8,699 nt of DNA, from assembly GCA_947177085.1 (NCBI GenBank), contig CAMWTD010000080.1, positions 1 through 8,699 on the forward strand. The letters are read 5' to 3'. Under the pieces are notes generated by a model that saw nothing but the letters and a program-made list of their open reading frames with translations, had not been told where the DNA came from and searched no databases. Within the stretch, counting starts at the first letter, position 1; every line of letters starts with the position of its first letter. The translations under genes and the position numbers were made by a program. Positions 4,858-8,699 of this stretch are shown one piece after another. The stretch comes from an uncultured Desulfovibrio sp. Its GTDB lineage: Bacteria; Desulfobacterota; Desulfovibrionia; Desulfovibrionales; Desulfovibrionaceae.

Positions 4858-6069
4858 TTACTTCATGGTGCTCATGGAGACCTTGTAGATGGTCTCGATG
4901 CGCTCGGGCGTGGCCTCCACGGGCGCCACGGAGAGCAGGAGGCCCAGGGACGGCGTGGTCTGCGCCAGCTCCACAAGGCGCGGGATGTCGCCCTCGGAAA
5001 AGCCGTCGTCGGCCAGCTTTTCGGGCACGTTGACGGACTCGAGCCACTGCTCCACCCCGGAAGCCGCGGCATGGGCCTCGGCCGGGATGCCCTTGAGGCC
5101 GGGCACGATGGGCTCGAGGATCTGCGCGAGCACCGCCGCCGAGGAGGGATAGATGAGCTCCACCACGGCGGGCACGATCATGGCGAGGCCGAGGCCGTGC
5201 GAAAGCTCGGGCTTGACGGCGCTCAGCGGGTGCTCGAGGGCGTGGGTGTAGTGCAGAAGCCCGTTGTCGAAGCTCACGCCCGCGAGCAGCGCCGCATAGG
5301 CGAGGAAGTAGCGGGCCGTGAGGTCGCCGGGATTTTCCTCGGCGGCGGGCAGCCAGCGCGCCACGAGGCGGATGCACTCGCCGGCGAGCAGGATGGCGAA
5401 GGGGTTGGTGGCCTTGGAGGTGGCCGCCTCGATGCTGTGGTTCACCGCGTCGATGGACACATAGCGCGTCTGCTTGGCCGGAAGCGACGCCATGAGCGCG
5501 GGATCGTCGATGGAATACCAGGGATAGATGCAGTCAAAGGCGATGGCGGGCTTATAGTTGAGCCTGGTGATGGTGGCCACGGCGAAGCGGTTGGCCTCGC
5601 TGCCCGTGCCGTGGGTGAGGTTGATGACCACGATGGGCGCGGCCTTGTCCGGCGAGAAACCGCCTGTATAGAGCTCCTCCGCGGTCTTGCCGGGATTGGC
5701 GAGCAGCACGGCCGCGCTCTTGCCCGCGTCGATGGGCGAGCCGCCGCCGATGCAGATGACGGCCGTGGCATTGTTTTCGCGCCCGAGGGCCGCGGCCTCG
5801 TCGATGGAATCGGTGGTGGGATTGGGCGTGACCTTGTCATAGAGGGTGATCTTGATGTCGTGGGCGGCGCAGGCCTTCTGCACATGGTCCCACGCGCCGG
5901 TGCGCTTGTAGGAGCCGCCGCCCGTGACGCAGAGCACGCTTTTCACGCCCGTGCGCGCGAGCTCGCCGGCGATGAAGTCCATCTTGTCGATGGCGCCCAC
6001 GCCGAGAAAAACCGTGGTCTTGACGCGGATTTCCTTCACATCATTGATATTGACGCTTTCTTCCCACAT
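4858..6069 (-). CDS. Iron-containing (group III) alcohol dehydrogenase
   Basis: This 403-aa enzyme should interconvert an alcohol and an aldehyde with NAD(P)(H) in the cytoplasm. The dinucleotide-binding half has GVGAID (23-28) and the classic GGGSPID (108-114), followed by THGTGSE (152-158). Metal ligands in the C-terminal helical domain are Asp207 and His211 (SIDAVNHSIEA), His276 (YTHALEHPL) and His291 (LSHGLGLAM). The last two are 15 residues apart where 14 is usual, so this subgroup has one extra residue or shifts the ligand. Its N-terminus (NINDVKEIRVKTTVFLGVGA) resembles the ethanol/short-chain alcohol dehydrogenases abundant in Desulfovibrio; the exact substrate cannot be read from sequence, and a sulfoacetaldehyde reductase or other aldehyde-reducing role is possible. 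AGGAGG lies 5 nt before the ATG, predicting strong translation. It is divergent from cydAB and convergent with larBC. Confidence 0.93.
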   Translation of the reverse strand: MWEESVNINDVKEIRVKTTVFLGVGAIDKMDFIAGELARTGVKSVLCVTGGGSYKRTGAWDHVQKACAAHDIKITLYDKVTPNPTTDSIDEAAALGRENNATAVICIGGGSPIDAGKSAAVLLANPGKTAEELYTGGFSPDKAAPIVVINLTHGTGSEANRFAVATITRLNYKPAIAFDCIYPWYSIDDPALMASLPAKQTRYVSIDAVNHSIEAATSKATNPFAILLAGECIRLVARWLPAAEENPGDLTARYFLAYAALLAGVSFDNGLLHYTHALEHPLSAVKPELSHGLGLAMIVPAVVELIYPSSAAVLAQILEPIVPGLKGIPAEAHAAASGVEQWLESVNVPEKLADDGFSEGDIPRLVELAQTTPSLGLLLSVAPVEATPERIETIYKVSMSTMK

Positions 6070-6231
6070 GGGGGCCTCCTTGTGCGGCAGGAAATTGGCT
6101 TGTGAAAAAAACAGCGACGATAAACTTGCGCCAGCCCCGGGCGGATGTCAAGCCGCCGCGCGCATTGCCATCCGGCGTGAGGCATGCTAGTGATTTCAGG
6201 GCAAGTTTTGCTTCCGTAGCAGGAGGACGTT
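6070..6231. promoter_or_regulatory. Divergent promoter region of alcohol dehydrogenase and cydAB
   Basis: For cydA (+), a candidate promoter is TTGCCA (6165-6170), 17 bp, TAGTGA (6188-6193) preceded by TG in extended -10 position. For the dehydrogenase (-), a perfect TTGACA lies at 6151-6146 on that strand, but the -10 about 18 bp on (AAGTTT, 6127-6122) is poor. TTGTGAA at 6100-6106 equals one half of the Rex-type operator, but the other half is not conserved. AGGAGG ribosome binding sites flank the region (6080-6075 on -, 6221-6226 on +). Confidence 0.4.
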
Positions 6232-7548
6232 ATGGATGTCGTGATGCTTTCACGGCTGCAATTCGCGGCGACGGTTTTCTTCCATTTCATCTTCGTGCCG
6301 CTCACCCTCGGGCTGTCGGTCATCCTCGTCTGGATGGAGACGCGCTACGCCATAAGCGGGGACGAGTTCTGGAAACGGCAGGTGAAATTCTGGGGCAGGC
6401 TCTTCCTCATCAACTTCACCCTGGGCGTTGTCACCGGCATCACCCTGGAGTTCCAGTTCGGAACCAACTGGTCGCGCTATTCCGAGTATGTGGGCGACAT
6501 TTTCGGCTCCCTGCTCGCCATCGAGGCCACGGTGGCCTTCTTCCTCGAGTCCACCTTCATCGCCGTGTGGCACTTCGGCTGGAACAAGCTCGGCCGCAAG
6601 GCGCACTGCGTGTGCATCTGGCTCGTGGCCATCGCGAGCAACACCTCGGCCCTCTGGATCATCCTCGCCAACGGCTTTATGCAGCATCCTGTGGGCTACA
6701 CCATCAATGACGCGGCCGGCCGCGCGGAGCTCACCAACTTCGCGGACGTGGTCTTCAACAGCTACGCCTGGGGCGAGTACGCGCACACCATCCTCGCCTC
6801 GTGGACGCTGGCCGGCTTCTTCGTGCTCGGCGTGTCGGCCTGGCATCTTTTGCGCAAGAGCCATTCGGACTTTTTCCACCGCGCCTTCCGCATGATCGCC
6901 CCGTACACCCTGGTGCTCGCCATCATCCTGGCCTTCAGCGGCGACCAGCAGGGCAAGGCCGTGGCCGCCCACCAGCCCGTCAAGCTGGCGGCCATGGAAG
7001 CCCACTGGCACACCGGGAAGAACGTGCCCTTCTACCTCTTTGTCTGGCCCGACCCGGCCAATGAGAAGAACAGCGTGGAGATCCTCGGCATCCCGAGCCT
7101 CCTCTCCTGGATCGCCTACGACAACATGGACGCCGAGGTGAAGGGCCTGCTCGACTATCCCCCCTCGGACTGGCCCCCGGTCTCCGAAGTGTTCTGGTGC
7201 TTCAGGAGCATGGTGGCCTTGGGCCTCATCTTCATCGCGCTGGCGCTGGCCGCCACCTGGCAGCGCAAGCGCGTGGACATCTGCCCCTGCCTGCTCAAAG
7301 GCCTCGTCTGGAATGTCCCGCTGCCCTATATTTCCATCATGCTCGGCTGGTCCGTGGCCGAAATCGGCCGCCAGCCCTGGATCGTCTACGGTCTCATGCG
7401 CACCTCGGACGCTGTCTCGCCCGTGCCGGCCGCGAGCGTGGGCATCTCGCTTTGGGGCTTCATCGTGGTCTATTCCATCCTCGGGATTCTGGACATCTAC
7501 CTGCTCCGCAAATACGCGATCAAGGGCCCTGACGCCCAGGAGGCATAG
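6232..7548 (+). CDS. cydA: Cytochrome bd quinol oxidase subunit I (CydA), short Q-loop type
   Basis: CydA carries hemes b558, b595 and d and the quinol site of cytochrome bd, which reduces O2 to water in the inner membrane. In strict anaerobes it is usually linked to oxygen scavenging. This 438-aa protein keeps the opening LSRLQFA (6-12) and heme-ligand His18, Glu98 and Glu106 in LAIEATVAFFLEST, His185 (EYAHT) and Met327 (FRSMVALG) as heme b558 ligands, Lys251 and Glu256 of the quinol loop (KLAAME), and GRQPW (379-383). It is about 85 residues shorter than E. coli CydA because the C-terminal part of the Q-loop is missing, which marks the CydA-S type. Several hydrophobic membrane segments are evident. 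AGGAGG sits 5 nt before the ATG. cydB follows after 2 nt, so the pair is one operon. Confidence 0.97.
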   Translation: MDVVMLSRLQFAATVFFHFIFVPLTLGLSVILVWMETRYAISGDEFWKRQVKFWGRLFLINFTLGVVTGITLEFQFGTNWSRYSEYVGDIFGSLLAIEATVAFFLESTFIAVWHFGWNKLGRKAHCVCIWLVAIASNTSALWIILANGFMQHPVGYTINDAAGRAELTNFADVVFNSYAWGEYAHTILASWTLAGFFVLGVSAWHLLRKSHSDFFHRAFRMIAPYTLVLAIILAFSGDQQGKAVAAHQPVKLAAMEAHWHTGKNVPFYLFVWPDPANEKNSVEILGIPSLLSWIAYDNMDAEVKGLLDYPPSDWPPVSEVFWCFRSMVALGLIFIALALAATWQRKRVDICPCLLKGLVWNVPLPYISIMLGWSVAEIGRQPWIVYGLMRTSDAVSPVPAASVGISLWGFIVVYSILGILDIYLLRKYAIKGPDAQEA

Positions 7549-7550
7549 TC

Positions 7551-8576
7551 ATGCTCGAAACCATCTGGTTCGTCCTCTGGACCCTGCTCTGGGCCGTGTA
7601 TTTCGTGCTGGACGGCTTTGACCTCGGCCTCGGGGCGCTCATGCCCGCCATCGCCAAGACCGAGGAGGAGCGGCGCATGGTCTACAACGCCTCGGGCCCC
7701 TTCTGGGACGGCAACGAGGTGTGGCTCATCGCGGCGGGCGGCGTGACCTTCGCGGCCTTCCCCAAGGTCTACGCCTACATGTTCAGCACGCTCTACGCGC
7801 CGCTCCTGCTCCTGCTTTTCGCGCTCATCCTGCGCGCCGTGTCCTACGAGTTCCGCAACAAGGTGGACAGCCCCGTGTGGCGCGCCATGTGGGACTGGGT
7901 GCACTTCATCGTCAACCTGGCGGCGTGCCTGCTGCTCGGCGTGTTTTTCGCCAACCTCTTCATGGGCATCCCCTTTGACGCAAACGGCGTCTATGGGGGC
8001 AACCTGCTGAAGCTGCTCAATATCTACGGGCTCGCGGGCGGCCTCTTCTTCCTCGCGGCCTTCATGATGCACGGGGCCATCTGGCTCACCATCAAGAGCC
8101 GCGACGAGCTCCAGACCAAGGCGCTGGCCGCCGCCGGCGTATGCTGGGTGGCCGTGGCCGTGCTGCTCATCGTCTTCCTGGTGCTGACCTTCTTCTGCAC
8201 CAGCATTTTCGGCAACTACCTCAAGATGCCCTGGCTTATCGTGCTGCCGGCGCTGGCCGTGCTGGCGCTGCTCTTCGTGCCGCGCTTTCTCAACAAGGGC
8301 CACCTCTGGCTCGCGTGGAGCGCCAGCGGCCTCTTCCTCATTTGCGTGACCTTCTTCGGGGTCATGGGCATCTATCCCAACATGCTTATCTCGAGCACCG
8401 ACCCCGCGGCAACGCTGACGGCCTTCAACGGGGCCTCCACCAGCAACACGCTGGAGATCATGCTGGTGGTGGCGCTTGTCATGGTGCCCATCGTGCTGCT
8501 CTACCAGTTCTGGATGTATCGCCTGTTCTCCAAGCCCGTCACCCGGGAAGAGCTGGACAGCGACCATGCCTATTGA
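7551..8576 (+). CDS. cydB: Cytochrome bd quinol oxidase subunit II (CydB)
   Basis: CydB is the heme-free partner that stabilises the hemes of CydA in the bd oxidase. The 341-aa protein has the family motifs VLDGFDLGLGAL (19-30), the WDGNEVWLIAAGG block (52-64), FAAFPKVYA (67-75), a central MWDWVHFIVN segment, and the C-terminal pattern LVMVPIVLLYQFWMYRLF followed by a short acidic cytoplasmic tail. It is about 40 residues shorter than the E. coli protein, with hydrophobic helices throughout. The start at 7551 has AGGAGG at 7538-7543, 7 nt upstream, inside the end of cydA. No small CydX-like third subunit follows within the window, and no cydC/cydD is visible. Confidence 0.97.
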   Translation: MLETIWFVLWTLLWAVYFVLDGFDLGLGALMPAIAKTEEERRMVYNASGPFWDGNEVWLIAAGGVTFAAFPKVYAYMFSTLYAPLLLLLFALILRAVSYEFRNKVDSPVWRAMWDWVHFIVNLAACLLLGVFFANLFMGIPFDANGVYGGNLLKLLNIYGLAGGLFFLAAFMMHGAIWLTIKSRDELQTKALAAAGVCWVAVAVLLIVFLVLTFFCTSIFGNYLKMPWLIVLPALAVLALLFVPRFLNKGHLWLAWSASGLFLICVTFFGVMGIYPNMLISSTDPAATLTAFNGASTSNTLEIMLVVALVMVPIVLLYQFWMYRLFSKPVTREELDSDHAY

Positions 8577-8699
8577 TGCCGGCCGCGCCGGGCCGCGGCT
8601 CACCCCCCCGGCCCACCGCGCCCCCCCTCAGGCACCGCGGTTGGGCGGGGGGGGGCAAGGCGCGCGGGGGCCCGCGGGGCGCCCCGCGGGGCGGGCCCC
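8577..8699. other. Extremely GC-rich tail downstream of cydB, no gene seen
   Basis: It contains runs of seven C (twice) and nine G, a hairpin GCCGCG/CGCGGC (8582-8587 with 8594-8599), a perfect 20-bp palindrome at 8671-8690 (CCCGCGGGGC and its complement), and 9-bp arms GGGGCCCGC/GCGGGCCCC (8667-8675 with 8691-8699). No U-tract follows either hairpin, so a cydAB terminator cannot be called. The homopolymers raise doubt about base accuracy at this end. Confidence 0.6.

Noticed and set aside
3854..5377. 507-codon open frame on the - strand antisense to larC and continuing into the dehydrogenase gene in another frame
   Set aside because: It crosses two well-supported genes and their terminator, and has low-complexity Arg/Ala/Gly/His composition typical of shadow frames in GC-rich DNA.
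4513..6105. 530-codon open frame on the + strand opposite the alcohol dehydrogenase
   Set aside because: It is an antisense shadow rich in Gly, Arg, His and Asp with no recognisable motif; the dehydrogenase on the other strand has a clear family signature and RBS.
7497..8603. 368-codon open frame antisense to cydB
   Set aside because: It is a charged, repetitive shadow (many His, Glu, Gln) over an unmistakable cydB.

Overview
The window looks like chromosome from a GC-rich, anaerobic deltaproteobacterium, most likely Desulfovibrionaceae. This is inferred from base composition, the short Q-loop cytochrome bd, the Fe-dependent alcohol dehydrogenase type and the nickel-pincer (Lar) genes; no rRNA or other firm taxonomic marker is present. 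About 8.6 kb divides into a phage-derived block on the left and a metabolic block on the right.

Phage-derived block (1-2896). A LexA/CI-type S24 repressor (2219-2896, +) faces away from a leftward operon made of a 76-aa unknown gene (1735-1965) and a Mor-type activator (1071-1748), closed by a clear intrinsic terminator (1020-1046). Further left on the same strand lie a GH108 endolysin (159-842) and the start of a small Gly/Ala-rich gene that runs off the window (1-159). This is the repressor -> activator -> lysis logic of Mu-like phages, but the transposase A/B genes that normally sit between repressor and Mor are absent. The 253-bp divergent control region holds a 9-bp direct repeat and an A/T palindrome that are good operator candidates.

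Boundary (2897-3224). This non-coding stretch is locally AT-rich and is dominated by a nested palindrome of about 96 bp (3013-3108). The prophage/host junction probably lies here, but no attachment site could be identified.

Metabolic block (3225-8576). larB and larC overlap by ATGA and encode nickel-pincer-nucleotide cofactor synthesis functions. LarC has an 11-histidine N-terminus and stops where the LarC2 domain should begin. A 17-bp-stem terminator separates larC from a convergent iron-containing alcohol dehydrogenase (4858-6069, -). That gene is divergent from cydA-cydB (6232-8576, +), the two large subunits of a cytochrome bd quinol oxidase, which in strict anaerobes serves oxygen defence. 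The final 123 bp are extremely GC-rich, contain homopolymer runs and perfect palindromes, and carry no recognisable gene; they may be of poor sequence quality.
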